From positions 1 to 43,945 of the forward strand of contig JAJPIS010000012.1 in assembly GCA_021324635.1 (NCBI GenBank): DNA of 43,945 nt, read 5' to 3'. This document shows, piece after piece, positions 8,515-16,872 of the stretch. The notes under the pieces are model-generated. The model did not search any database and was not told the origin of the DNA. It worked only from the letters and a program-made list of their open reading frames with translations. Position 1 is the first letter of the stretch; each line of letters begins with the position of its first letter. Source of the DNA: Gemmatimonadota bacterium. GTDB lineage: Bacteria; Gemmatimonadota; Gemmatimonadetes; Gemmatimonadales; Gemmatimonadaceae. The position numbers and the translations under genes are program-made.

Positions 8515-9672
8515 ATGCACCCGGCCCACCGCGCCGCCACGTTCACCGAGTCCGTGATCCGCGAGATGACGCGCGTCGCCCGCACACACGGCGCGATCAA
8601 TCTCGCGCAGGGCTTCCCCGATTTCCCCATGCCCGAGCCGATGAAGGATGCGGCGTGCGCCGCCATCCGGGGGGACGTGAATCAGTATGCGATCACCTGG
8701 GGCAGCCCGGCACTCCGGCTCGCAATCGCCGAGAAGTATCGCCGGATGCACGACCTCGAGATCGACCCCGAGCGTGAGATCACCGTGACGTGCGGCGCGA
8801 CGGAAGCGATGGCGGCGACGTTCCTGGCGCTGCTCAACCCCGGGGACGAGGTCGTCATCCCGGAGCCGTTCTACGAGAACTACGGCCCCGACGGTATCCT
8901 GGCCGGCGCGCGGCCCGTCTTCGTGCCCCTCGAGCCGCCCGCCTGGCGCCTCGATCCCGAGCGCCTCCGCCGGGCCTTCACGCCGCGGACACGGGCGCTC
9001 GTGCTCAACAGCCCCCACAATCCGACCGGCCGCGTCTTCACGCGTGAGGAGATCTCCGGCGTCGCGTCGCTGTGCCGCGAGCACGGCGTGTCGGTCTTCA
9101 CCGATGACCCGTACGAGTACATCACGTACGCCGGCCAGCATCACCCGATCGCCACCTGGCCCGGGATGCGGGAGCACACGGTCACGATCTCCAGTCTGTC
9201 CAAGACGTTCAGCATCACGGGCTGGCGCATCGGCTACGCGGTCGCGCCGCCCGAGGCGACGAACGCGATCCGCAAGGTGCACGACTTCCTCACGGTCGGC
9301 GCGCCGGCACCGCTCCAGGCGGCCGCGGCGATCGGCTTCGCGTTCGACGCCGAGTACTTCAATCTGCTGTCCCTGGACTACCGCCGCCGTCGCGACCTGC
9401 TCGCGCGGGCGCTGAGTGACGCCGGGTTCCGCTTCACCTCGCCGGAGGGCGCGTACTATTTCCTGGCCGACTTCTCGGAGCTGAGCGAGCTGCCGGACAC
9501 GGAATTCGCGCTCTGGCTCGCGCGCGAGATCGGCATCGCGACCGTCCCCGGCTCGAGCTTCTATCACGACCGGACGCTCGGCCGCCGCTACGTGCGCTTC
9601 GCGTTCTGTAAGAAGACCGAGACGTTGGAGGCCGCCGCCGAACGGCTCACAAAGGTGCGCGCGCTCGTCTGA
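8515..9672 (+). CDS. Class I/II pyridoxal-phosphate aminotransferase
   Basis: A 385-residue fold-type I aminotransferase. Visible landmarks are INLAQGFPDFP near the N-terminus (substrate loop typical of kynurenine/methionine aminotransferase-like enzymes), a CGATEAM cofactor-binding turn, NSPHNPTGRVF, TDDPYEYI, and SLSKTFSITGWRIGY with the Schiff-base lysine at residue 230. It transfers an amino group between an amino acid and a 2-oxo acid in the cytoplasm; the exact donor is not readable, with methionine, glutamine or aromatic amino acids likely. I chose the ATG at 8515 because GGGGAG (8503-8508) lies six bases upstream and the domain begins directly; the frame itself is open from 8452. The divergent Lrp/AhbAB-like gene begins 69 bases away, suggesting shared control. 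Confidence 0.93.
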   Translation: MHPAHRAATFTESVIREMTRVARTHGAINLAQGFPDFPMPEPMKDAACAAIRGDVNQYAITWGSPALRLAIAEKYRRMHDLEIDPEREITVTCGATEAMAATFLALLNPGDEVVIPEPFYENYGPDGILAGARPVFVPLEPPAWRLDPERLRRAFTPRTRALVLNSPHNPTGRVFTREEISGVASLCREHGVSVFTDDPYEYITYAGQHHPIATWPGMREHTVTISSLSKTFSITGWRIGYAVAPPEATNAIRKVHDFLTVGAPAPLQAAAAIGFAFDAEYFNLLSLDYRRRRDLLARALSDAGFRFTSPEGAYYFLADFSELSELPDTEFALWLAREIGIATVPGSSFYHDRTLGRRYVRFAFCKKTETLEAAAERLTKVRALV

Positions 9673-9758
9673 ACGCGCTCCGGCGACGAGATGGGATCAA
9701 TCTTGCATTGCGGGACCGGATGATCGGCCGGTCACCCCATCTTTTCAGGAGCGAGACA

Positions 9759-10250
9759 ATGGCCGCACGAAGAGCATCGACGCGGAAATCGGGCGCCCGA
9801 TCGGGCGGGCGATCAGGACATCGCAAATACAGCCGCGCCGCGCAGGAGACCGTCCACCAGGCGATGCGCCGCGAGAAGCGCGGCACGTTGCGGCGCTCGA
9901 AGCGGGGGCGCGGCGGGCGCGTCACCGATCCGAAGCAGGCGATCGCGATCGGCCTCGCCGAGGCGCGCCGCAAGGGCGAGAAGGTTCCACCCTCGCCGAG
10001 CGGCCGCCGGCGCTCGACGCGGAAGCGCTCGGGCTCCCGCCGCACGTCGGGTCGGACGACCGCGCGGTCGGCGCGGGGCCGGACTTCCAAGCGGTCCGCG
10101 AGCAGCCGCTCCAGCCGCAGCTCGAGTCGTAGCTCCAGCCGCGGCAGCTCGCGCGGCGGCTCGCGCGGCAGCTCGCGCGGCGGCTCGCGCGGCAGCTCGC
10201 GACGCGGCGGGCGTCGGACGAGCGCGCGGCGGCGGAGTAGTCGCGGATAG
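9759..10250 (+). CDS. Small basic DUF6496 protein with Ser/Arg/Gly-rich tail
   Basis: A 163-residue, extremely basic protein. The N-terminal third holds the DUF6496 signature: RKYSRAAQETVHQAMRRE, then a GGRVTDPKQAIAIGLAEAR segment and KGEKVP. Its function is unknown. The rest is a low-complexity Ser/Arg/Gly tail (SRSS, RGGSRGSS repeats) encoded partly by five 12-base units at 10143-10202 that alternate GGCAGCTCGCGC and GGCGGCTCGCGC. The tail resembles histone H1-like and other nucleic-acid-compacting tails, so DNA or RNA binding is a reasonable inference, not shown. The ATG at 9759 has a CAGGAG ribosome site (about 9746-9751) eight bases upstream; the frame upstream to 9708 looks non-coding. 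Confidence 0.82.
   Translation: MAARRASTRKSGARSGGRSGHRKYSRAAQETVHQAMRREKRGTLRRSKRGRGGRVTDPKQAIAIGLAEARRKGEKVPPSPSGRRRSTRKRSGSRRTSGRTTARSARGRTSKRSASSRSSRSSSRSSSRGSSRGGSRGSSRGGSRGSSRRGGRRTSARRRSSRG
10143..10202 (+). repeat. 12-base tandem repeat, five units, inside the DUF6496 gene
   Basis: Five consecutive 12-base units alternate GGCAGCTCGCGC and GGCGGCTCGCGC (the last ends GCGA), so the array can also be read as a 24-base repeat in two and a half copies. It encodes alternating GSSR and GGSR tetrapeptides. Unit changes keep the frame, so length variation between strains would only shorten or lengthen the basic tail. Confidence 0.85.
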
Positions 10251-10271
10251 CCGCGCCGGGGGTCACGACGG

Positions 10272-10295
10272 GAGGGCGGCCGTCGGACCGCCCTC
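10272..10295. terminator. Possible terminator hairpin after the DUF6496 gene
   Basis: GAGGGCGG (10272-10279) pairs with CCGCCCTC (10288-10295) across an 8-base loop, 22 bases after the stop codon. There is no T-tract, so Rho-independent activity is uncertain. The genes on either side are convergent and the hairpin could serve both. Further GC-rich direct repeats (GGCGGCCGCCGAG twice) lie at about 10386-10413. Confidence 0.35.
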
Positions 10296-10419
10296 GACCG
10301 CCCTCCGCTGGGGCCCTCGCGAGCGGCCTCCGCTGCCACCCACAGCCGCCCACTGCCGCGCCCGCAAGTGGCGGCAGCCGCAGGCGGCCGCCGAGGGCGG
10401 CCGCCGAGGGCAGCCCCCG

Positions 10420-12300
10420 CTAGTGCAACATGCCGACGATCCCCTGCTCGAGCCATGCGTGCCGGCCGTCGAGGACCTGGCGCGAGAGGCGGGTCAGGGC
10501 GGCGTCGTTGGGATTGAAGAGCTCGGAGAAGCGGCGGCGGATCCGGCCGCGTGCCTCGCGGCAGAACACGTCCGCCAGCGTCGCGGCCTCGGGCTGCCCT
10601 TCCTGCTGGAGCATCCGCGCGCGCACGCAGGCCGCCGAGATGGCAAACAGCTCGGCGCCGATGTCCACGGTGCGGAAGAGCACCATCTGCCGCCGCTCGA
10701 GTGTCGGCCCGTAGCGAACCATCGCATGCACGATCGCGCGCGAGAGCCGGCGCGTCGCACGCTCGGCGAACCGCAGGTGCGGCGCGAGCGACCCGAACTC
10801 GCCGTAGCTCGGCAGCTGACCACGCCCGACCCAGCGCGTGGCGTACCAGGCGGGGTAGAAACGCACGATGCGACCGAGCGCCCGGACGCGGTCGGACGCG
10901 GTCGCGCGCGGGTCGACGAGCGCGAACGCCGTCCGCATGTGGTGGTCGACCGCCTCACGCGCGATGAAGAGGCGCATGATCTCGGAGGACCCCTCGAAGA
11001 TCAGATTGATGCGGAAGTCGCGCATGGCGCGCTCGACCGGGATCGGGCGCTCCCCCCGTCGGGCCAGCGACTCCGCCGTCTCGTAGCCGCGACCACCGCG
11101 GATCTGGAGCGTCTCGTCCACGATCCGCCAGCCCGCCTCGGTGTTGTACATCTTGGCGATCGCCGCCTCGAGCCGGATGTCGTACCCGCCGCGCTCGTAC
11201 AGCAATGTGGCGAGCTCGGCGATGGCTTCCATCGCGAAGGTCGTCGCCGCCATGCTCGCGAGCTTGTGCGCCACGGCCTCGTGGCGGCCGATGGGCTGGC
11301 CCCACTGGACGCGCTCGGCCGCCCAGGTGCGCGCCACCTGGAGCATGCTCTTGCCGACGCCCGCACAGCCGCCGGGCAGGGTCAGGCGGCCGGTATTGAG
11401 GGTCGTGAGCGCGAGCTTGAGGCCCTTGCCCTCACCCCACAGGATGTTCTCGCGCGGCACGCGCACATTGGTGAACCGGATGAGGCCGTTCTCGATCGCC
11501 CGCAGCCCCATGAAGCGCAGCCGCTGCACGACCTCGACCCCCGGCATGTCGCGCTCGACGATGAAGGCGGTGATCTGCTTGCGGGGCCTGCCGCCGACCA
11601 CACGGTCTGGCGTCCGTGCCATGACGACGAACAACTCGGCACGCGTCCCGTTCGTGCACCAGAGCTTCTCGCCGTTCAGCACGAAGTGCGACCCGTCCTC
11701 CGACGGGACGGCGGCCGTCGTCATGTTGGCCGGATCGGACCCGGCATCGACTTCGGTGAGCGCGAAGGCCGAGATCGCGCCGCGCGCCAGGCGCGGGAAG
11801 TAGCGTCGCTTCTGCTCTTCGGTCCCGAAGAGCGCCAGCGGCTGCGGCACGCCGATCGACTGAGACGCCGACAGGAGAGCGGTCAACGACCCGTCCTTCG
11901 ATGTCACGAGCTCCATCGCGCGGACGTACGCGAGCGGTGAGAGCCCGAGCCCACCGTATTCCCGCGGGATCTTGATCCCGAAGGCACCGATCGCCCGCAG
12001 CTCGTCGACGACCGACTCTGGGATCTGTCCGGTCCGATCGATCGCATCGGAGTCCACCCGCTCGAGCAGCGCCCGCAACCGGGCCAGGAAGGGCTCGGCG
12101 CGCGCCATCGCCTCGGGGTCGGGGCGCGGATGCGGATGGATCAGATCGAGCCGGAACCGCCCGAGGAAGAGCTCGCGGACGAAGCTGGGGTGCGCCCACT
12201 CGGTCTCGCGCGCCGCTTCCGCGACGTCCCGCGCTTCGTGCTCGGACGCGGGCACGGGCGGTGCCGTCGCCGATGCGGGGCTCGCGACGGTGGTAGCCAT
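10420..12300 (-). CDS. Acyl-CoA dehydrogenase, long (VLCAD/ACAD9-like) form
   Basis: A 626-residue FAD enzyme of fatty-acid beta-oxidation that forms the 2,3-double bond of an acyl-CoA and passes electrons to ETF. The order is canonical: N-terminal helical domain (IGAFGIKIPREYGGLG), mid beta domain (ALTEVDAGSDPANM, LNGEKLWCTNG), and C-terminal helical domain (GRLTLPGGCAGVGKSM, QWGQPIGRHEAVAHKLA, QIRGGRGYE). IFEGSSEIMRLFIA holds the likely catalytic glutamate (Glu436) in the VLCAD/ACAD9 position. About 170 residues follow it, matching the extra C-terminal domain of very-long-chain enzymes. I chose the ATG at 12298-12300 with GGAG nine bases upstream; the open frame continues to 12426 but that part is Ala/Arg-rich and unlike the family. 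Substrate chain length is inferred only from architecture. Confidence 0.93.
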   Translation of the reverse strand: MATTVASPASATAPPVPASEHEARDVAEAARETEWAHPSFVRELFLGRFRLDLIHPHPRPDPEAMARAEPFLARLRALLERVDSDAIDRTGQIPESVVDELRAIGAFGIKIPREYGGLGLSPLAYVRAMELVTSKDGSLTALLSASQSIGVPQPLALFGTEEQKRRYFPRLARGAISAFALTEVDAGSDPANMTTAAVPSEDGSHFVLNGEKLWCTNGTRAELFVVMARTPDRVVGGRPRKQITAFIVERDMPGVEVVQRLRFMGLRAIENGLIRFTNVRVPRENILWGEGKGLKLALTTLNTGRLTLPGGCAGVGKSMLQVARTWAAERVQWGQPIGRHEAVAHKLASMAATTFAMEAIAELATLLYERGGYDIRLEAAIAKMYNTEAGWRIVDETLQIRGGRGYETAESLARRGERPIPVERAMRDFRINLIFEGSSEIMRLFIAREAVDHHMRTAFALVDPRATASDRVRALGRIVRFYPAWYATRWVGRGQLPSYGEFGSLAPHLRFAERATRRLSRAIVHAMVRYGPTLERRQMVLFRTVDIGAELFAISAACVRARMLQQEGQPEAATLADVFCREARGRIRRRFSELFNPNDAALTRLSRQVLDGRHAWLEQGIVGMLH

Positions 12301-12486
12301 GCGTGTCGTCTCCGCTCGTAAGGACGGCGTGGACCACGCCGCCCGCCGTGTGGCAGGACCGTGGACGGCCGACCCGGCCGCCGCCACCGCGGCAGCATCG
12401 GGCGAGACGACCGTCGATCGATCCAATCTAACGGCGAGGCGTCTCGGCCCGCGCCGCGATCGGTCCCCGTTGGGAGACGACGAGCG

Positions 12487-13800
12487 TCAGCGAAAGGTTC
12501 CGGGGCTCACATCGTACACGAGTTGATACGCGCCCGCCTCCTCCTCCGGGCCCCAGAACCCGAGCTGCTCGCTCCACCGCAGGGTCTGCACCCGCCGGCC
12601 GCCGAGCGTCACGAATCCGGCGGCGCGAGCCGTCACGACACCGAGCCGCCGGAGATCGCGCAATCCGCGGAGGGTCGTGCCCGCGCGCTCGCTCACGATC
12701 CGCCGCGCCGTCGCAGGTCCGATCCCGGGCACCCGCAGGAGCTCCTCGGCCGATGCGGTCCGCACTTCGACGGGGAACCGCTCGGGATGGGCGAGTGCCC
12801 AGGCGCACTTGGGATCGACGCCGAGCGGAAGGTTGCCGTCCGCACCATAGGCGATCTCGCCGGCGTCGAACCCGTAGCGCCGGAGGAGGTGGTCAGCCTG
12901 GTAGAGTCGGTGCTCCCGCAACGCCGGCGTCGCCCGCGCGCTCTCGAGCGGCGTCTCGCGGATCGGGCGAAAGGCGCTGAACTGGCTGTGGTGGATGCCG
13001 CCGCCGCGATAGAGCGCCGTCACGGTGTTCAGGATCCCCTGGTCGGTATCGGGCGTCGCGCCGACGACGAACTGCATCGTCATCCCGGCCGTCCCGCCGG
13101 GATGCAGCGGGTCGCGGGGCCGTCCGTAGCGCTCCTCGAGTCGCGCCGTGTTGATCTGCGCCCGCGCGCGCTCGAGGGAGGTCAGCGCGGCCGGGAAGCT
13201 CTTGTCGGGCGCGATGCGGGCCAGGCTCGCGCCGCACGGGGCCTCGAGATTGAGCGAGATCCGACTCGCCAGCGCAGTCAGTCGCTCGATCTGCGCCGCG
13301 TCCGCGCCGGGCACCATCTTGACGTGGATGTACCCCGCGAACCGATGGCGCTCGCGGAGCGACTCGAGCACCTGGATGAGATCGTCCATCACTTTGACCG
13401 GCCGTCCCGGGATACCGGTCGTGATGAACAGTCCCTCGCACCAGCCGCGCGCGTAGGCGCCGAGAAAGATGCGTACGAGCTCCTCCGGCTTGAGCAGCGT
13501 GCGCGGCAGGTTGCGGTCCCGGCGCATGGGGCAATAGTGGCAGTTGAAGCTGCACGCGTTGGTCATGAGGATGCGCAGCAACGAGGTGCGCACCCCCGCC
13601 CCGTACCGGAGCTGGCGGATGTTGAGCGGGCGGAGGGCCCCGACCTCCGCCGCGTGCCGCAATCGCGGCGGGACGACGCGCGGCGTGACCGGCGAGGCGC
13701 CCGCCCGGTACCCGGCCGGCACCGGGGCACGCGATGGCAGGCCCTCGTGGTCATCCTGCGCGAGCGACATCAACAGGTCGATCTTCTGCTGGAGCCCCAT
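12487..13800 (-). CDS. Radical SAM protein with helix-hairpin-helix tail (putative DNA modification/repair family)
   Basis: A 437-residue radical S-adenosylmethionine protein. The 4Fe-4S motif is NACSFNCHYCPMR (Cys83, Cys87, Cys90), followed by a TIM-barrel with GLFITTGIPGRP, GYIHVKMVPGA and ISLNLEAPC. A helix-hairpin-helix DNA-binding motif (LLRVPGIGPATARRIV) lies at about 354-369. This layout matches the family annotated as putative DNA modification/repair radical SAM protein (TIGR03916), usually encoded beside a DUF4130 protein and a uracil-DNA-glycosylase-like protein. Neither partner is in the window. The reaction is not established. The ATG at 13800 gives the normal family start; a GTG at 13812 with GGAGG five bases upstream would add four residues and has the better ribosome site. 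The frame continues open to 14895, overlapping the divergent gene, and is non-coding there. Confidence 0.88.
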   Translation of the reverse strand: MGLQQKIDLLMSLAQDDHEGLPSRAPVPAGYRAGASPVTPRVVPPRLRHAAEVGALRPLNIRQLRYGAGVRTSLLRILMTNACSFNCHYCPMRRDRNLPRTLLKPEELVRIFLGAYARGWCEGLFITTGIPGRPVKVMDDLIQVLESLRERHRFAGYIHVKMVPGADAAQIERLTALASRISLNLEAPCGASLARIAPDKSFPAALTSLERARAQINTARLEERYGRPRDPLHPGGTAGMTMQFVVGATPDTDQGILNTVTALYRGGGIHHSQFSAFRPIRETPLESARATPALREHRLYQADHLLRRYGFDAGEIAYGADGNLPLGVDPKCAWALAHPERFPVEVRTASAEELLRVPGIGPATARRIVSERAGTTLRGLRDLRRLGVVTARAAGFVTLGGRRVQTLRWSEQLGFWGPEEEAGAYQLVYDVSPGTFR

Positions 13801-13935
13801 GCCCCGGTCCACGGCCACCTCCGGCGACTCGTCCGGACACGATACCCGAACAAATACCGAAACGCAACCGCGTCGGCGGCTCCCGCCTGATCCACCGACC
13901 TGGGCCGTGCGCTGGACCGGTTCTTTCAGCGTTCG

Positions 13936-14058
13936 ATGAGTCCACCTCGTTTTCACTATATGAGCTATGCGCCGCTGCGCGACCTGATGAACGCCGTGCG
14001 CCAGATCTCCGCCACCGTCTAGGGCGACGCCGCCGCCGGCGAGACCGCGCCCGCGGTC
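13936..14058 (+). pseudogene. 5' part of the nitroreductase-like frame cut off by an in-frame TAG
   Basis: In the same frame as the nitroreductase gene an ATG at 13936 (and another at 13960) opens a reading frame that runs as MSYAPLRDLMNAVRQISATV, meets TAG at 14020-14022, then continues without interruption as GDAAAGETAPAVV into the conserved domain. The residues before and after the stop read like one normal N-terminal helix of a nitroreductase. This suggests a recent nonsense mutation (or a sequencing error) that leaves translation dependent on re-start at GTG 14059. No strong ribosome site is visible for either start. Confidence 0.5.
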
Positions 14059-14970
14059 GTGCTCCCGTTGCTCGCCGCGTACGGCGCGCTCGCGCCGTCG
14101 CCCTACAACATCCAGCCGTGGGAGTTCCGGGTGACGGCCGAGGCGCTCGAGATCTGCCTCGACTCGGGGCGTGGTGCACCGCTCGGCACGGCCGCCCACC
14201 GCGAGCCCGTGATCGGATGCGGCGCGGCGCTCTTCAATGCCCGTGTGGCGCTGCGCCACTTCGGCTACCACGACGCCGTCCAGCTCTTCCCGGATCGGTC
14301 CGACGAGCGCACGATCGCCCGCATCAGGGCTGGCGGACCCCTCCGCGAGTCCGACTACAATCGTGCGCTCTTCCACGCCATCCCGCATCGGCACACCGTC
14401 CGCCCCCCTGGCGTCCCGTTCGAGCCGCGCGATGTGCCGCCGGCGCTGATCGACGGCCTGGTCACCGCCGCGCGGTCGTGCGGCGCGTGGCTGCACGTGG
14501 TCCGGTCGGCGGAGGACCGCCGAGCGCTGGTCGATCTCGTGTTCGAGGCCGGCGAGGAGTCCGGCGCCGCGGCCGGCGTGCTGGGCAGCGAGGACGGGAT
14601 GGACGCACCGGCCGACGGGTGGGCGAGTCAGGATGCCGACCGGGTCGCCCATGCGATCGCCGAGGCGGAAGCGCACCGCGCCGGCCGTATGCTGCACGAC
14701 GCCCCCGTCGTCGCCGTGCTGGGGACCGAGAGCGATGACCCGGCGGCGTGGGTCGTGGCCGGTGAGGCGCTCGAGCACCTGCTGCTGCGCGCGGCCGCCG
14801 AGGGGGTGTTCGCGGCGTACGCCAATCAGCCGCTGCGCGTCCTCGGGCTCAGGCCCTGGGTGCGTTCGGTGGCGCGGCACCCGGGGGAGGCGCACGTACT
14901 GTTCGGCCTCGGATTCGCGCCGCCACCAGCCGGCCCACCACGCCGACGGGCGAGCGACGTGCTGGCCTGA
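14059..14970 (+). CDS. Nitroreductase-like (Acg-type) FMN protein, possibly N-truncated
   Basis: A 303-residue protein of the nitroreductase fold. The FMN/NAD(P)H-binding motif ALAPSPYNIQPWEF sits at residues 12-25, and the C-terminal LEHLLLRAAAEGVFAAYANQPL corresponds to the conserved segment in Acg-like nitroreductases. Members bind FMN and reduce quinones, nitro compounds or flavins; some Acg-like members only store FMN, so activity is not certain. The GTG at 14059 is the first usable start after an in-frame TAG at 14020-14022 and would leave only about 11 residues before the first motif, shorter than usual. It is divergent from the radical SAM gene and is followed 42 bases later by the ClC gene on the same strand. 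Confidence 0.75.
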   Translation: MLPLLAAYGALAPSPYNIQPWEFRVTAEALEICLDSGRGAPLGTAAHREPVIGCGAALFNARVALRHFGYHDAVQLFPDRSDERTIARIRAGGPLRESDYNRALFHAIPHRHTVRPPGVPFEPRDVPPALIDGLVTAARSCGAWLHVVRSAEDRRALVDLVFEAGEESGAAAGVLGSEDGMDAPADGWASQDADRVAHAIAEAEAHRAGRMLHDAPVVAVLGTESDDPAAWVVAGEALEHLLLRAAAEGVFAAYANQPLRVLGLRPWVRSVARHPGEAHVLFGLGFAPPPAGPPRRRASDVLA

Positions 14971-15012
14971 GCGACGCGGCCGCCGGCGCCCGGAGTGGTT
15001 AACTTGGAACCA

Positions 15013-16872
15013 ATGGACACCAATACTCCGGGCGGGGCGCCGCTGCCGGTCGCGCCGTCACTCGACGCGACGCTCGCCACGATCGGTCCGCCGCAGCAGG
15101 GCGAGCGCACGGGGCGGGTTCTGCTCCTGTCCGGGCTCGCCATCGTCGTCGCCGGGCTGGCCGCGCTCGCGGCCCGGGTGCTGACCGGAATGATCGGCCT
15201 GATCACCAACGTCGCCTTCTACGGCCACTGGTCGACGAGGTTCGTCAGCCCGGCCGACAACCATCTGGGGCCGGTGGTGATCGTCATCCCGGTGATCGGG
15301 GGGATCGTCGTCGGCCTCATGGCCCGGTACGGCTCGCCGGCGATCCGCGGGCACGGCATTCCCGAGGCGATGGAGCAGGTGCTCCTCAATGGAAGCCGGA
15401 TCTCGCCACGGATCACGTTCCTCAAGCCGATCTCGGCGGCGATCGCGATCGGGACGGGAGGACCGTTCGGGGCCGAGGGTCCGATCATCGCGACCGGCGG
15501 CGCGCTCGGCTCCCTGGTCGGGCAGCTCATCCGGACGACGGCCGATGAGCGGAAGATCCTGCTCGCCGCCGGGGCGGCGGCCGGGATGGCGGCCACCTTC
15601 GGGAGCCCGGTGTCGGCTGTCCTCCTGGCCGTCGAGCTGCTGCTGTTCGAGTACCGGGCGCGATCGCTCATCCCGGTGTCGCTCGCCGCCGCCACCGCCA
15701 CCGCCGTGCGGCTGGCCTTCCTGGGGCCGGCGCCGATCTTCGCCATGCCACAGGTCGGCCCACCGACCGGCGCCGCGCTCGCGACCTACGTCGTGCTCGG
15801 TGCGGTCATCGGCCTCATCGCCGTATACGTCACGCGGGCGCTGTACGCCATCGAGGACGGCTTCGAGCACCTGCCGGTCCACTGGATGTGGTGGCCGGCG
15901 CTCGGCGCGGTCGCTGTCGGCATCGTCGGGTGGATCGCTCCCCGGACACTCGGTGTCGGTTACATCAACATCGAGCAGACGGTCGCGGGCTCGCTCGCCG
16001 GCCGCGCCCTGCTGACGCTCGCCGTCTTCAAGTTCATCTCATGGGTGATCTCACTCGGCAGCGGTACGTCGGGTGGGACGCTCGCGCCGCTGTTCACGAT
16101 CGGGGGCGGGGCGGGCGCGCTCATCGGGGGTGTGCTCGCGCAGTACGCACCGGCGCTCCACGTCGACCCACGGATCGCGGCGCTCGTCGGGATGGCGGCG
16201 ATCTTCGCCGGCGCCTCGCACGCGCTGCTCGCCTCGGTCGTGTTCGCGTTCGAGACGACGCGCCAGCCGATGGGATTGTTGCCCCTCCTCGCCGGCTGCT
16301 CGGCCGCGTATCTCATCTCGCTCCGCCTCATGTCGTCCTCGATCATGACGGAGAAGCTCACGCGCCGCGGGACACGCATCCCGTCGGAGTACGAGGCCGA
16401 TTTCCTCGGGCAGTTGGTGGTGCGGGACATCGCGACCCGCGACCCGGTCAGCCTCCGGGCCGACGAAGCGGTCGAAGAGGTGCGGGACTGGATCGCGGCG
16501 CGGGCGCCGGGCTCGGGACACCAGGGGTATCCGGTGCTCGACCGCGACGGCTCACTGGTCGGCGTCGTGACCCGGCGCGACCTCCTGGACGGCGACCTCC
16601 CGCTGACGAGTCACGTGCGTGATCTCATCAGGCGTGCGCCGGTGGTGATCTTCGAGGACAACTCGGTCCGCGAGGCGGCAGACCACATGGTCCGTGAAGG
16701 GGTCGGCCGTCTCCCCGTCGTCTCCCGCGCCGACCCGCGGCGGGTGGTCGGGCTCATCTCGCGCAGCGACCTGCTCAGCGCCCATGCGCGGCGGCTGACC
16801 GCGGCCGACAAGGCCGAGCAGTCGTTCTCCCCCGTCCGGTTGGGCGGCGAGTGGCGCGCAGCCGCACGGTAA
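15013..16872 (+). CDS. ClC-family chloride channel/transporter with two C-terminal CBS domains
   Basis: A 619-residue integral membrane protein. The ClC signature segments are in order: GHGIPE (residues 113-118), GPFGAEGP (about 150-157, gating glutamate Glu155), and GTSGGTLAPLF (about 350-360). The gating glutamate is kept, so either a gated channel or a chloride/proton exchanger is possible. Two CBS domains follow, roughly 470-525 (VRDIATRDPVSLRADEAV) and 533-590 (VRDLIRRAPVVIFEDNSV), which in this family bind adenine nucleotides and tune transport. Start at ATG 15013; an in-frame GTG lies at 14995. It overlaps the next gene by 22 bases, so the regulator downstream is co-transcribed. Confidence 0.93.
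   Translation: MDTNTPGGAPLPVAPSLDATLATIGPPQQGERTGRVLLLSGLAIVVAGLAALAARVLTGMIGLITNVAFYGHWSTRFVSPADNHLGPVVIVIPVIGGIVVGLMARYGSPAIRGHGIPEAMEQVLLNGSRISPRITFLKPISAAIAIGTGGPFGAEGPIIATGGALGSLVGQLIRTTADERKILLAAGAAAGMAATFGSPVSAVLLAVELLLFEYRARSLIPVSLAAATATAVRLAFLGPAPIFAMPQVGPPTGAALATYVVLGAVIGLIAVYVTRALYAIEDGFEHLPVHWMWWPALGAVAVGIVGWIAPRTLGVGYINIEQTVAGSLAGRALLTLAVFKFISWVISLGSGTSGGTLAPLFTIGGGAGALIGGVLAQYAPALHVDPRIAALVGMAAIFAGASHALLASVVFAFETTRQPMGLLPLLAGCSAAYLISLRLMSSSIMTEKLTRRGTRIPSEYEADFLGQLVVRDIATRDPVSLRADEAVEEVRDWIAARAPGSGHQGYPVLDRDGSLVGVVTRRDLLDGDLPLTSHVRDLIRRAPVVIFEDNSVREAADHMVREGVGRLPVVSRADPRRVVGLISRSDLLSAHARRLTAADKAEQSFSPVRLGGEWRAAAR

Noticed and set aside
12301-12426. Extra 42 N-terminal residues on the acyl-CoA dehydrogenase
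   Set aside because: The extension is Ala/Arg/Ser-rich, unlike the family, and ATG 12300 has a suitable GGAG site.
13813-14895. Upstream extension of the radical SAM frame (365 more codons)
   Set aside because: It overlaps the divergent nitroreductase gene, shows no conserved motif, and the family N-terminus fits ATG 13800 or GTG 13812.
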